This document shows positions 43,635-52,227 of a stretch of DNA of 64,000 bases, in pieces (within the stretch, counting starts at the first letter, position 1; each line of letters starts with the position of its first letter). The notes beneath the pieces are model-generated. The model saw only the letters and a list, made by a program, of their open reading frames with translations, was not told the DNA's origin and searched no databases. The position numbers and the translations under genes are program-made. The DNA lies in contig NZ_CP091881.1 in assembly GCF_022163125.1 (NCBI RefSeq), positions 7,145,001 to 7,209,000 of the forward strand, in the 5' to 3' direction. The stretch is from Paenibacillus sp. HWE-109 (GTDB taxonomy: Bacteria > Bacillota > Bacilli > Paenibacillales > NBRC-103111).

Positions 43635-44684
43635 TTAGTTCATCATTTGTTTCACTAATTCACGATTGCGCTGCTTGAACAATTCATTGTGGGAAGAGAC
43701 CATGCCATATCCTTTGGCATCGGGCTGAATGAATATTTTCGCCTTATTAACCGCGTTGGCTGCATCCTGGAAAGCCCCGGCAATCAAATGGACCTTGCCT
43801 TCGTGGCTCAGAATATCGCCCGCCGCATAAATGCCCGGAATAGAAGATTCACTCGCTGCATTCCCCGCGATATAATAGTCATCTTTGATCGCGATATCCA
43901 CTTCACTATTCTGAAGCAAGGTGGTGTCCCGCTCATAACCATGATTAATAATGACTTCGTCGACAGCCACATAGGAGATATCGCCCGTGTCCGAATTCAC
44001 CAACTCCACCCGCTCAATGGCTTCATGGTTCGCTCCGGCAATCAGCTTGCTGATCGAAGTATTAAAGAAACACTCTACAGAACTCTCCATCAACTGCCTC
44101 GCTTGCGCCTCATGACCTGCTAAACCGTCTTTACGGTATGTTAAATACACTTTGGAGGCAACGGGTTCGAGCTCGTTCGCCCAATCAATCGCCGAATTTC
44201 CCCCGCCTGAGATAATGACGGTTTTGCCTTTGAAATGCTCTAACGATTTCACCGTATAGTTCAAATTAGAGACCTCGTAGCGCTCTGCGCCTTCGATCTC
44301 CAGCTTTTTCGGATTGAGAATGCCCCCCCCGACCGCGACGATCACGGTTTTGGAGAAATGTGTTTGACCCGACGACCCCAGCAATTCGAAAATACCCTCT
44401 TCGTTGCGTCTGATCGACTCCACCTTTTCACCCAAAACGACTTCTGGCTGGAAAGTCAGCCCCTGCTCCACCAATTTCTCAATCAGTTTCGCTCCGGGAA
44501 GCGGTGTATGTCCGCCAACATCCCAAATCATTTTCTCTGGATAGACATGGACTTTGCCGCCCAACTGATCTTGATACTCAATAATTTTGGTCTTCATTTC
44601 TCTTAATCCGCTATAAAAAGTAGAGTAAAGGCCTGCTGGGCCGCCTCCTATAACCGTTACATCAAATAATTCTGACGGGTTCAA
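43635..44684 (-). CDS. Ferredoxin/flavodoxin-NADP reductase, thioredoxin-reductase-like (YcgT/YumC family)
   Basis: This 349-residue FAD enzyme has the N-terminal FAD motif VIGGGPAGLYSTFY, a second dinucleotide motif VIISGGGNSAIDWANEL for NADPH, and the C-terminal FAD word YAAGDILSHEGKVHLIAGAFQDAANAVN. It lacks the CxxC of thioredoxin reductase, which marks the ferredoxin-NADP reductase group. The start is TTG at 44684, with AAAGGAG nine bases upstream; a TTG ten codons earlier has no site. A Fur-box-like sequence lies 31 bp upstream, so it is probably iron-repressed. It may supply electrons for release of iron from siderophores brought in by the divergent importer. Confidence 0.9.
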   Translation of the reverse strand: MNPSELFDVTVIGGGPAGLYSTFYSGLREMKTKIIEYQDQLGGKVHVYPEKMIWDVGGHTPLPGAKLIEKLVEQGLTFQPEVVLGEKVESIRRNEEGIFELLGSSGQTHFSKTVIVAVGGGILNPKKLEIEGAERYEVSNLNYTVKSLEHFKGKTVIISGGGNSAIDWANELEPVASKVYLTYRKDGLAGHEAQARQLMESSVECFFNTSISKLIAGANHEAIERVELVNSDTGDISYVAVDEVIINHGYERDTTLLQNSEVDIAIKDDYYIAGNAASESSIPGIYAAGDILSHEGKVHLIAGAFQDAANAVNKAKIFIQPDAKGYGMVSSHNELFKQRNRELVKQMMN

Positions 44685-44715
44685 ATTCTCCCACTCCTTT
44701 ATATAATGCTGCAAT

Positions 44716-44730
44716 TGATTATCATTCTCA
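44716..44730. promoter_or_regulatory. Fur box upstream of the ferredoxin-NADP reductase gene
   Basis: TGATTATCATTCTCA matches the 7-1-7 Fur consensus TGATAATNATTATCA at 13 of 14 defined positions allowing one, two mismatches in all being visible (T for A, C for A). It lies 31 bp before the reductase start. Confidence 0.7.
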
Positions 44731-44821
44731 CAAATAAATATACGTTTATTTTTCTCTTTTTACAACAAAAACCTGTTGACAACCGCACTAGAAATACCTT
44801 AGAGTGTTTCAAGTGTGATAC

Positions 44822-44836
44822 TGATAATCATTATCA
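44822..44836. promoter_or_regulatory. Perfect Fur box upstream of the siderophore transporter
   Basis: TGATAATCATTATCA is an exact 7-1-7 Fur box. A TTGACA at 44776-44781 with TAGAGT eighteen bases on gives a plausible promoter just upstream, so bound Fur would block the +1 region. A 173-bp leader follows before the binding-protein start. Confidence 0.88.
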
Positions 44837-44860
44837 CTATTAGAAAGTTGAGGTGCTGGC

Positions 44861-44887
44861 ATGGTCCGTCAAGGCCGGCAATTGTGA
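44861..44887 (+). other. Possible 8-codon leader ORF in the siderophore operon leader
   Basis: ATG at 44861 opens MVRQGRQL and stops. GTTGAGGTG lies just upstream at a workable distance. The rest of the leader (44888-45009) includes an in-frame-looking stretch reading IDAEIGRDPRTNKPMCVT with no start, which may be a decayed gene fragment. Nothing shows that either is translated. Confidence 0.25.
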
Positions 44888-45009
44888 AAAAGTGATACAG
44901 CACGACGTGCTTTAACAAGTTTATCAGATCGATGCGGAAATTGGGCGAGATCCTCGAACCAACAAACCGATGTGCGTTACCTATCATTTATTAGAAGGAG
45001 ATTACACCT

Positions 45010-45966
45010 ATGAAAAAACTGCTGCTCCCATTCCTGCTCATCTTGGTGCTAGCCATTAGCGCCTGCTCCTCCACTGCACCGAAAGACAGTGCTTCATCCC
45101 AACCATCAGCCGCAGCTACGGCCAAAACCGATGCCAAAGCTGAAAGCAAACCAGCGAAAATCACCTACCAATCGGAGAATGGTCCTGTAGAGGTGCCAGG
45201 CAATCCACAGCGCGTAATTGTCCTTTCCTCTTTTGCCGGTAATGTCATGGCGCTTAAAGTGAATCTTGTCGGTGTGGACTCCTGGTCCAAAATGAACCCG
45301 AACTTTCAAACCACCCTCAAAGATGTACAAGAAGTAACGGATGAAAATTTGGAGAAAATCATTGAATTAAAACCTGATCTCATCATCGGCCTTTCCAATA
45401 TTAAAAATGTAGATAAATTAAAACAAATTGCCCCAACCGTTACCTACACGTACGGAAAAGTCGATTATTTGAAACAACACCTGGAAATCGGCAAGCTGCT
45501 GAACAAAGAAAAAGAAGCAACGGCTTGGGTCGATGACTTCAAAAAACGCGCACAACAAGCAGGCACAGACATTAAAGCCAAAATCGGTGCGGACAAAACC
45601 ATTTCTGTTATCGAGAGCTTTGATAAGCAGCTTTATGTCTTCGGCGACAACTGGGGACGCGGCACGGAGATCCTGTACCAAGAAATGAAACTGGCGATGC
45701 CCGCAAAAGTGAAAGAAATGGCTTTGAAAGACGGCTACTACGCCCTATCCGCTGAAGTTCTGCCGCAGTACATGGGCGATTATGTCATCTTCAGTAAAAA
45801 CCCGGATGCGGATAACAGCTTCCAAAAAACAGATACTTACAAAAATACGCCAGCTGCCAAAAACAATCACGTTTACGAAGCTAACGCCAAAGAGTTTTAT
45901 TTCAACGATCCCCTCACGCTTGATTTTCAATTGAATTTCTTTATCAAGAACTTACTCGGTAAATAA
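45010..45966 (+). CDS. Iron-siderophore binding lipoprotein (FecB/YfiY-like)
   Basis: This 318-residue lipoprotein has lipobox ISAC with lipidated C19, an Ala/Ser/Lys-rich linker, then the class III binding fold: VPGNPQRVIVLSSFAGNVMALKVNLVGVDSW, ENLEKIIELKPDLIIGLSN and a C-terminal YFNDPLTLDFQLNFFIKNLL. It should capture a ferric siderophore outside the membrane and pass it to the two permeases encoded downstream. AAGGAGATTACACCT precedes the ATG, and a perfect Fur box lies in the promoter. Which siderophore is bound is unknown; the B. subtilis YfiY system (schizokinen-type) has the same gene layout. Confidence 0.9.
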   Translation: MKKLLLPFLLILVLAISACSSTAPKDSASSQPSAAATAKTDAKAESKPAKITYQSENGPVEVPGNPQRVIVLSSFAGNVMALKVNLVGVDSWSKMNPNFQTTLKDVQEVTDENLEKIIELKPDLIIGLSNIKNVDKLKQIAPTVTYTYGKVDYLKQHLEIGKLLNKEKEATAWVDDFKKRAQQAGTDIKAKIGADKTISVIESFDKQLYVFGDNWGRGTEILYQEMKLAMPAKVKEMALKDGYYALSAEVLPQYMGDYVIFSKNPDADNSFQKTDTYKNTPAAKNNHVYEANAKEFYFNDPLTLDFQLNFFIKNLLGK

Positions 45967-45987
45967 CACAGCAAGGAGAGTTCTTGA

Positions 45988-46986
45988 ATGAACAAATCGG
46001 TTCCTTTTCTGCTTAAACTCATCGTCAGTCTTATCGTGTTCGTGGGCAGCTTTGTTATCGCCATGGTATTCGGAGCCGCTGATGTAACCGTGAAAGACGT
46101 CTGGCTGGCCCTCACCTCTTCAGCAACTGGAGATACAATTACACTTATTCGCGAATTGCGCTTACCGCGTGAAGTTGCAGGGATTTTCGTTGGGGCGGCC
46201 TTGGCCGTCTCCGGCGCTATTATGCAGGGCATCACTCGAAACCCGCTGGCAGACCCCGGTCTTCTGGGGTTAACGGCTGGTGCTAACGCTGCGTTAGCCT
46301 TCACGGTGGCTTTCCTGCCATCCACCAATTACTTCGGAATCATGATTGTGTGCTTCATCGGAGCTGCCATCGGGGCTATCCTGGTATTTGGTATCGGCGC
46401 TATGAGAAAAGGGGGTTTGTCCCCCATTCGCATCGTATTGGCCGGTTCTGCCGTTTCCGCGTTCCTCTATGCGATTGCCGAAGGTATCGGTCTCGCGTTT
46501 AAAATTTCCAAAGAAGTTTCCATGTGGACAGCTGGCGGATTAATCGGCACCTCCTGGGGCCAGTTGCAGATCATCGCTCCCTTCATTATCCTTGGGACTG
46601 TGATCTCGATCCTGCTCTCCAGGCAGCTAACCGTCCTAAGTTTAAGTGAAGAGGTCGCTGTTGGTCTGGGACAAAAAACGGCTCAAATCAAGACCGTTCT
46701 CTTTATCGTCATCATTCTGCTTGCCGGCGCATCCGTAGCCTTGGTAGGCAATATGGCTTTCATTGGCTTGATGATTCCTCATATCGTTCGGGCCATCGTT
46801 GGCACCGACTATCGTTTCATCATTCCGATGTCAGCCGTTCTGGGTGCGGCCTTCATGCTGTTGGCGGATACCCTGGCTCGTACGATCCATGCGCCTTACG
46901 AGACGCCTATCGTTGCGATTGTTGCAATGTTAGGGCTGCCTTTCTTCCTGTTTATCGTACGTAGAGGGGGCAAAGCATTCCCATGA
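45988..46986 (+). CDS. Iron-siderophore ABC permease, FecCD family (first subunit)
   Basis: This 332-residue permease has about nine or ten membrane segments and the family signatures ELRLPREVAGIFVGAALAVSGAIMQGITRNPLADPGLLG and GNMAFIGLMIPHIVRAIVG, the latter forming the ATPase-docking loop. AAGGAGAGTTCTTGA precedes the ATG. The gene lies 21 bp after the binding protein and overlaps the next permease by four bases, so translation is coupled. It should form a heterodimeric channel with that second permease. Confidence 0.92.
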   Translation: MNKSVPFLLKLIVSLIVFVGSFVIAMVFGAADVTVKDVWLALTSSATGDTITLIRELRLPREVAGIFVGAALAVSGAIMQGITRNPLADPGLLGLTAGANAALAFTVAFLPSTNYFGIMIVCFIGAAIGAILVFGIGAMRKGGLSPIRIVLAGSAVSAFLYAIAEGIGLAFKISKEVSMWTAGGLIGTSWGQLQIIAPFIILGTVISILLSRQLTVLSLSEEVAVGLGQKTAQIKTVLFIVIILLAGASVALVGNMAFIGLMIPHIVRAIVGTDYRFIIPMSAVLGAAFMLLADTLARTIHAPYETPIVAIVAMLGLPFFLFIVRRGGKAFP

Positions 46987-47990
46987 TTCATCCCGCTATC
47001 CTTAGAAAACAAAGGCTTCTCGTTCTTGGCGGCTTAGCCCTCATCCTCGTTACGATCATTATCGGAATGGGGCTCGGCTACTCTTCGTTATCTTACGACA
47101 GATTGATCCCCACGCTGCTAGGTCAGGGAACATTCAAGGAGGAGTTCGTCCTCTTCTCCATCCGTTTACCCCGGATCGCAATTACCGTGCTGTCAGGCAT
47201 GGCACTGGCTTTGTCGGGGGCGATTTTGCAAGGTATTACCCGCAATGATCTCGCTGATCCCGGTATCATTGGGATTAATTCCGGCGCAGGCGTCGCCGTC
47301 GCGATTTTCTTCCTCTTTTTCCCGATTCAGGAAGGCACTTTCGTGTATCTGCTTCCGCTAGTTGCTTTTGTCGGGGCAATTCTTACGGCAGCTTGCATTT
47401 ATGCTCTTTCCTATAGTCGGCAAACAGGTTTGCAGCCCGTTCGTTTAGTCCTTATCGGGGTTGGCTTTTCCCTGGCGCTGTCGGGCATTATGATTGTGGT
47501 CATCTCATCGGCGGAACGGTCCAAAGTGGATTTCATTGCCAAATGGTTGGCGGGGAACATCTGGGGGACGGACTGGCCGTTCGTCTGGGCCATTCTTCCG
47601 TGGCTCGTGGTCTTGATTCCTTTCACCTTATATAAAGCGAATCGTTTAAACCTGCTCGGACTAGGCGACCCTGTGGCCGTCGGTGTAGGCGTATCTGTCG
47701 AAAAAGAGCGCATCATCCTGCTCTTAACCGCCGTTGCCCTGGCCGCATCTGCCGTATCGGTGACAGGCGGCATTACCTTCATTGGCCTAATGGCTCCACA
47801 CATTGCCAAGGCTCTGGTTGGGCCTAGGAATCAATTATTCATCCCGATTGCTATCTTGCTTGGCGGGTGGCTCTTGCTGCTAGCGGACACCATCGGCCGC
47901 AATATCATTGGAACCGATGGGATTCCTGCGGGGATCATGGTTGCCTTGATTGGCGCGCCTTACTTCATGTATTTGCTGCTGAAAAAATAA
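46983..47990 (+). CDS. Iron-siderophore ABC permease, FecCD family (second subunit)
   Basis: This 335-residue partner permease carries SIRLPRIAITVLSGMALALSGAILQGITRNDLADPGIIG and GGITFIGLMAPHIAKALVG. It is clearly related to, but diverged from, the first subunit. It is the last gene of the operon; no ATPase gene follows, and the next 700 bp are repeats. The importer must borrow an ATPase made elsewhere, as B. subtilis YfiZ-YfhA borrows YusV. No clear terminator was seen before the repeat array, whose first hairpin begins 28 bp past the stop and might serve. Confidence 0.92.
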   Translation: MIHPAILRKQRLLVLGGLALILVTIIIGMGLGYSSLSYDRLIPTLLGQGTFKEEFVLFSIRLPRIAITVLSGMALALSGAILQGITRNDLADPGIIGINSGAGVAVAIFFLFFPIQEGTFVYLLPLVAFVGAILTAACIYALSYSRQTGLQPVRLVLIGVGFSLALSGIMIVVISSAERSKVDFIAKWLAGNIWGTDWPFVWAILPWLVVLIPFTLYKANRLNLLGLGDPVAVGVGVSVEKERIILLLTAVALAASAVSVTGGITFIGLMAPHIAKALVGPRNQLFIPIAILLGGWLLLLADTIGRNIIGTDGIPAGIMVALIGAPYFMYLLLKK

Positions 47991-48017
47991 CCAAGCGCCC
48001 CTTGAGCCCGCTGTTCG

Positions 48018-48405
48018 CGGGCAAATAACGGCCCCTAAAGACTCTTATCGCGCTCAAAATGTCAATTTTGGCGCTGTTAGGAGTCTTTGGGGACTTCTAT
48101 TTGCGCCGACGGCACCGATTTGCCCGATGTTCGGGCGAATAACGGCCCCTAAAGGCTCTTATCGCGCTCAAAATGTCAATTTGGGTGCTGTTAGGAGTCT
48201 TTGGGGACTTCTATTTGCGCCGTCGGCACTGATTTGCCTGATGTTCGGGCGAATAACGGCCTCTAAAGGCTCTTATCGCGCTCAAAATGTCAATTTGAGT
48301 GCTGTTAGGAGTCTTTGGGGACTTCTATTTGCGCCGACGGGCACCGATTTCTGCCCGATGTTCGGGCGAATAGCGGCTACTGATAAAGGCACTTATCGCG
48401 CTCCA
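48018..48405. repeat. Tandem array of 114-bp long-palindrome units
   Basis: AATAACGG begins units at 48024, 48138 and 48252 (period 114) and AATAGCGG at 48369 (period 117, partial). Each unit folds into one long hairpin: the left arm GCAAATAACGGCCCCTAAAG pairs with the right arm ending in GGACTTCTATTTGC, and the interior GCGCTCAAAAT pairs with ATTTTGGCGC in the first unit. The units lie directly after the siderophore operon. No gene is supported. Related pieces occur at 16.96 and 18.45-18.59 kb. Confidence 0.9.
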
Positions 48406-48418
48406 AAGTCGCATTCGA

Positions 48419-48593
48419 GAATCTACGATTAGCTATTTCGCCCAACAAGTGCTAAATAGGGGGTAGTACGGAACGTCAGTACGCTATCTGTTAGGAAAAC
48501 GCGCGATTCGGGGGCAAAGCAATGAAATAAGGGAACCACGTTCCGCGAAAGGGCGGAATCGTTCAAGAATCAACCAGATAGCGAATCTACGAT
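48419..48593. repeat. Second inverted/direct repeat block downstream of the 114-bp array
   Basis: GAATCTACGAT occurs directly at 48419-48429 and 48583-48593. CGCTATCTG at 48482-48490 is exactly complementary to CAGATAGCG at 48575-48583, with GGAACG/CGTTCC nested. The remaining 48594-48689 shows three degenerate copies of ACTCCGTCTGCCGCACAAGC and no gene. Confidence 0.65.
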
Positions 48594-48689
48594 CCGCGGC
48601 GGCAAAACCTGACTCCGTCTGCCGCACAAGCCATACTCCGTCTGGCACTGCAAGCCGGACTCCATCGCCGCACAGCCAAGCTCACTCAG

Positions 48690-49601
48690 TCACACTCGTC
48701 GAACGCCCCTACGTGGAAGACTTCTCTGAAGCTCCTGCTTCAGATACTCATACAGCCTAGAAGCAGCCTGTGTAAGGGGGTGCTCCGCAGGCCCCGAGAG
48801 GATGCCGAATGTCATATCAATCAGGCTACCGCTCAAACTCCGCACTGTCGTCCCCTGCGGGGGAGACTGCACGATAATTCGTGGAACGAGTGCAATGCCG
48901 TGGCCATTTGCCACGAAATGTGGCAGAGCTGTCATGCTGCCAATCTCCATCGTGTCCAGCGGATAACTCCCTGCTTCCTGCTGCACCATTTCCAACTTTC
49001 TGCGATAGGGGCAGGTTGAAGACGTGATGAGCAGTCGATAACCTCGGAGATCATCGGGCTGGATGAGCATTTGCGCAGCAAGCGGGTGATCCTGCTGCAT
49101 TAAAACGACGAACTCCTCTTTGAACAAAGGTTCAAAATCAAGTTCGGAGCTCCAATCCGGTGCAGAACACAGCGCCAGATCAATATTCCCCTTCTGCAGA
49201 CTTTCGCTCAAGATAGGTGTGCTGGCAAATTCTACGGAAATCCGAATCTTAGGATATTGCTCGAAAAAACTCGCCAAAACAGCGGGCAGCCGATAGCTCG
49301 CGGTCGGTTCCGTGACGCCCAGCCGCACATCGCCAGCATCGCCGATTGCCAAGTCTGCTAAATTCATTTGCAGTTGTTCCATCTGCTTAACGATCTGCAA
49401 GCTCTGCACATAGAATAGCCTTCCTGCTGCGGTTAAGTGAAATTTTTTGCCACGCTCAATGAGCTGCATCCCCAATTCTGCTTCAAGCTTCTGAATCTGC
49501 ATCGTAACAGTCGATTGCACATAATTCATTTCCTCTGCCGCGCGGATAAAACTGCCGTATTTGACGATGCTCTGAAATGTTTTTAGTGTTTTGAAGTCCA
49601 T
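48690..49601 (-). CDS. LysR-family transcriptional regulator
   Basis: This 303-residue protein opens with the LysR winged helix (MDFKTLKTFQSIVKYGSFIRAAEEMNYVQSTVTMQIQKLE, ending RGKKFHLTAAGRLF), followed by a periplasmic-binding-fold effector domain (about 90-290). GGAGCGTGCTAGC precedes the ATG. It is divergent from an SDR oxidoreductase with 112 bp between, the standard arrangement in which LysR activates its neighbour. A short AT-rich inverted stretch (AATTCGTTCAATTATAC) lies in that gap near 49645. Effector unknown. Confidence 0.9.
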   Translation of the reverse strand: MDFKTLKTFQSIVKYGSFIRAAEEMNYVQSTVTMQIQKLEAELGMQLIERGKKFHLTAAGRLFYVQSLQIVKQMEQLQMNLADLAIGDAGDVRLGVTEPTASYRLPAVLASFFEQYPKIRISVEFASTPILSESLQKGNIDLALCSAPDWSSELDFEPLFKEEFVVLMQQDHPLAAQMLIQPDDLRGYRLLITSSTCPYRRKLEMVQQEAGSYPLDTMEIGSMTALPHFVANGHGIALVPRIIVQSPPQGTTVRSLSGSLIDMTFGILSGPAEHPLTQAASRLYEYLKQELQRSLPRRGVRRV

Positions 49602-49713
49602 GCTAGCACGCTCCAGCGTTCGATAATTTTGAACACGTCATTCAATTCGTTCAATTATACAAATAACCCTCTCCCCTTTACAATTATGTATAAAGAGGAA
49701 GAGGAGCTGATGG

Positions 49714-50448
49714 ATGATGAATTTAAAAGGTAAAGTGGCTATTGTAACTGGTGGAGGTACTGGGATTGGGAGAGCTGCCTGTCTAGCATTAGCGGAGCGA
49801 GGGGTCGCGGTTGCGGTGAATTATTCGCGCTCTAAGGAGGAAGCGGAAGCAACGGCAGCGTTGATCAACAGTAACGGCGGTCGCGCGCTTGCTGTTCAAG
49901 CCGATGTATCGCAAGATCTGCAAGTAAGAGAAATGGTTGCTTATGTGGTAAAGCATTTCGGATCTATCGATCTGCTTGTGAACAATGCCAGCATCACGCG
50001 GCATATTCCATTCGACGACTTGGAAGCGGCAACGGAGGAAGTCTGGGATGACCTTTTTGCTGTGAACGTCAAAGGCATGTATTTCTGCGCGCGAGCTGTG
50101 GCGCCTCACATCAAGCAAGGAGCAATCGTCAATCTCGGCAGTATTGCCGGACAGACCGGTCTCGGCTCATCGCTTCCTTATGCGGTATCCAAAGCCGCGG
50201 TTCACGGGCTAACCAAATCACTGGCCCGCGCTTTAGCACCGAATATCCGAGTCAACTGCATCGTGCCGGGAGCGGTCTCCACAAGGTGGTGGACGGGGCG
50301 GGAAGCACAGATGCAGCGCTTAGCCCCTAATCTCCTCTTGCAGCGTATTTCTACGCCCGAGGATATCGCCACAATGATATGTGCAGCCTTGGAGCAAGAA
50401 GCTATGACAGGACAATTGATTACCGTTGACAGTGGTCAGACCTTGTAG
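49714..50448 (+). CDS. Short-chain dehydrogenase/reductase (3-oxoacyl-ACP reductase-like)
   Basis: This 244-residue classical SDR has the cofactor motif TGGGTGIG (12-19), the NNAS motif, and the catalytic S143, Y156 and K160 (GSIAGQTGLGSSLPYAVSKAA). Arg39/Ser in the NYSRS word after the second strand suggests NADP(H) preference. Two ATG codons adjoin; GAGGAGCTGATGG precedes them. It is divergent from the LysR gene and probably controlled by it. Natural substrate unknown. Confidence 0.88.
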   Translation: MMNLKGKVAIVTGGGTGIGRAACLALAERGVAVAVNYSRSKEEAEATAALINSNGGRALAVQADVSQDLQVREMVAYVVKHFGSIDLLVNNASITRHIPFDDLEAATEEVWDDLFAVNVKGMYFCARAVAPHIKQGAIVNLGSIAGQTGLGSSLPYAVSKAAVHGLTKSLARALAPNIRVNCIVPGAVSTRWWTGREAQMQRLAPNLLLQRISTPEDIATMICAALEQEAMTGQLITVDSGQTL

Positions 50449-50473
50449 GAATTCTCGTCCTGCCCGTTTCCCG

Positions 50474-50863
50474 CTATTCAGCACCAACGGGCATTTCTTC
50501 CCTCGGATTCAACACATTCTCCTCTAAGACAATGAATTTATCCCCGTATTCTTTAATGATATGCCGTTCTCCCCATGAGCACAGAGAATCAAGGATCGAT
50601 TTTAGACTCCATCCATACTCACTGAGCTCGTACTCGACTTTAGGGGGAACTTGATTATAAACAATCCGATTCACGATGCCATCTTGTTCTAGTTCTCTCA
50701 GCTGCTGCGTCAACATTTTTTGCGTGATCCCGGGCATAATACGTTTCAAATCACTTGTCCGTCGTTTCCCATGTGTGAGATGACACAGAATGACGCACTT
50801 CCATTTGCCTCCGATGACTTCAAGCGTTGCTTCAACGGAAATATTATATTTCTTCTTGGTCAT
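50474..50863 (-). CDS. HxlR/DUF24-family regulator (YtcD-like)
   Basis: This 129-residue winged-helix protein shows the HxlR pattern SVEATLEVIGGKWKCVILCHLTHGKRRTSDLKRIMPGITQKMLTQQLRELE with VPPKVEYELSEYG as the wing. The start at 50863 follows GGGGAGG by seven bases; two earlier ATG codons lack sites. Cysteines lie at IGGKWKCVILC and in LDSLCSWG; related proteins (YodB, HypR, CatR) sense electrophiles through an N-terminal cysteine, but that position is not matched for sure. Divergent from an MFS/aldo-keto reductase pair as in B. subtilis ytcD-ytbDE. Confidence 0.88.
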   Translation of the reverse strand: MTKKKYNISVEATLEVIGGKWKCVILCHLTHGKRRTSDLKRIMPGITQKMLTQQLRELEQDGIVNRIVYNQVPPKVEYELSEYGWSLKSILDSLCSWGERHIIKEYGDKFIVLEENVLNPREEMPVGAE

Positions 50864-50895
50864 GGTTTTCCTCCCCATCAATAAATGAATTGGAT

Positions 50896-50937
50896 GTACG
50901 TTACTTTTTAGTACCTATAGAACTAAAAAGTGCGTAC
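50896..50937. promoter_or_regulatory. Large inverted repeat, probable HxlR operator
   Basis: ACTTTTTAGT (50903-50912) is exactly complementary to ACTAAAAAGT (50922-50931), and the outer words GTACG (50896-50900) and CGTAC (50933-50937) continue the symmetry with a one-base offset. It includes the TAGT-N9-ACTA shape seen at DUF24-family operators. It lies between divergent start codons, 33 bp from the regulator's start. Confidence 0.75.
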
Positions 50938-51009
50938 TGGTCACGAAGGTATGAGTAGTCCATAATAACATTTGCCGGCCGGTAATTCCACACAAATGGG
51001 GTAATGCGA

Positions 51010-52203
51010 ATGTTAATCGATCAAAGACGTAGTACCTTGGCACTCCTTGCGTTAGCGATAAGCGCCTTTGCCATTGGAACAACAGAGTTCATCAGCGTCG
51101 GGCTGCTGCCCCTCATTGCTGATGACTTACAAATATCCGTAACAACTGCAGGACTAACTGTCACTTTATATGCTTTGGGCGTAACGATTGGCGCGCCGAT
51201 TCTCACGTCCCTGACCTCACGGATCTCCCGCAAAACCTTGCTGCTCATCATTATGCTCGTGTTCATTGCAGGAAACAGCTTAGCCGCTGCATCACATGGG
51301 GTTGTCGTGCTGCTGATTGCCCGCATCATTTCTTCCCTCGCGCATGGGGTGTTCATGTCGATTGGATCAACCATCGCCGCCGATCTCGTCCCTGAGAACC
51401 GCAGAGCCAGCGCGATCGCGATCATGTTCTCCGGGCTGACAGTAGCCACGGTTACAGGCGTTCCGCTGGGCACATTGATAGGCCAACAGTTTGGTTGGCG
51501 GGTTGCTTTCATGCTGATCGTTGCCATCGGTATCGTGGCTCTGATCTCCAACCTGATTCTGGTCCCGTCATCCGGTTTAAATAAAGGGATTCGCACTCCA
51601 TTTCGCGATCAGGTGAAACTGATTACGAACGGGCGGCTCCTGCTCGCCTTTTCCATTACTGCAATTGGGTACGGGGGTACTTTTGTTGTCTTTACTTATT
51701 TATCCCCGCTGCTGCACGACATAACCGGATTCAAGGAGAAAACCGTAGCCATCATTCTTCTGGTATACGGAATCGCCATCGCGATTGGCAATATCATAGG
51801 TGGAAAAGCAGCAAATCGCAAACCGATTCATGCCCTGTTCTACATGTTCGCTCTGCAAGCTATTGTGCTTTTCGTGCTTACCTTTACGGCGCCTTTCAAA
51901 ATTGCAGGATTAATTACCATACTGCTCATGGGTTTACTGGCTTTCATGAACGTTCCCGGCTTGCAGGTTTATGTTGTAATGCTGGCTGAACGCTACGCGC
52001 CCAAAGCCAAGGATGTCGCTTCTGCTTTTAATATCGCGGCATTCAATGCAGGTATTGCTATTGGAGCTTACCTAGGCGGTATCGTGACTGATACGCTTGG
52101 GCTTATTCATACCGCTTGGGTAGGCGGAGCGATGGTGCTTCTGGCTGTCATTTTATCCGGTTGGGCTAAGCATTTAGACAAAAAAGAAACAGTTGCGCAT
52201 TAA
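51010..52203 (+). CDS. MFS efflux transporter, DHA1 type (YtbD/YdhP-like)
   Basis: About 397 residues and twelve membrane segments. The opening LALLALAISAFAIGTTEFISVGLLPLIADDLQISVTTAGLTVTLYALGVTIGAP is the signature of the AraJ/YdhP/YtbD group of drug or sugar efflux proteins, with motif A reduced to TSRISRKTLLL after helix 2. The ATG at 51010 has GGGG eight bases upstream; the ATG at 51004 is too close. It is followed after 24 bp by an aldo/keto reductase and divergent from an HxlR gene, matching ytbDE/ytcD of B. subtilis. Substrate unknown. Confidence 0.88.
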   Translation: MLIDQRRSTLALLALAISAFAIGTTEFISVGLLPLIADDLQISVTTAGLTVTLYALGVTIGAPILTSLTSRISRKTLLLIIMLVFIAGNSLAAASHGVVVLLIARIISSLAHGVFMSIGSTIAADLVPENRRASAIAIMFSGLTVATVTGVPLGTLIGQQFGWRVAFMLIVAIGIVALISNLILVPSSGLNKGIRTPFRDQVKLITNGRLLLAFSITAIGYGGTFVVFTYLSPLLHDITGFKEKTVAIILLVYGIAIAIGNIIGGKAANRKPIHALFYMFALQAIVLFVLTFTAPFKIAGLITILLMGLLAFMNVPGLQVYVVMLAERYAPKAKDVASAFNIAAFNAGIAIGAYLGGIVTDTLGLIHTAWVGGAMVLLAVILSGWAKHLDKKETVAH

Positions 52204-52227
52204 ATCATACAATTTGGAGGAGTTACT

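Noticed and set aside
48127..48432. 101-codon frame with internally repeated sequence (MFGRITA...)
   Set aside because: It is only the translation of the 114-bp palindromic units; no ribosome site or external support.
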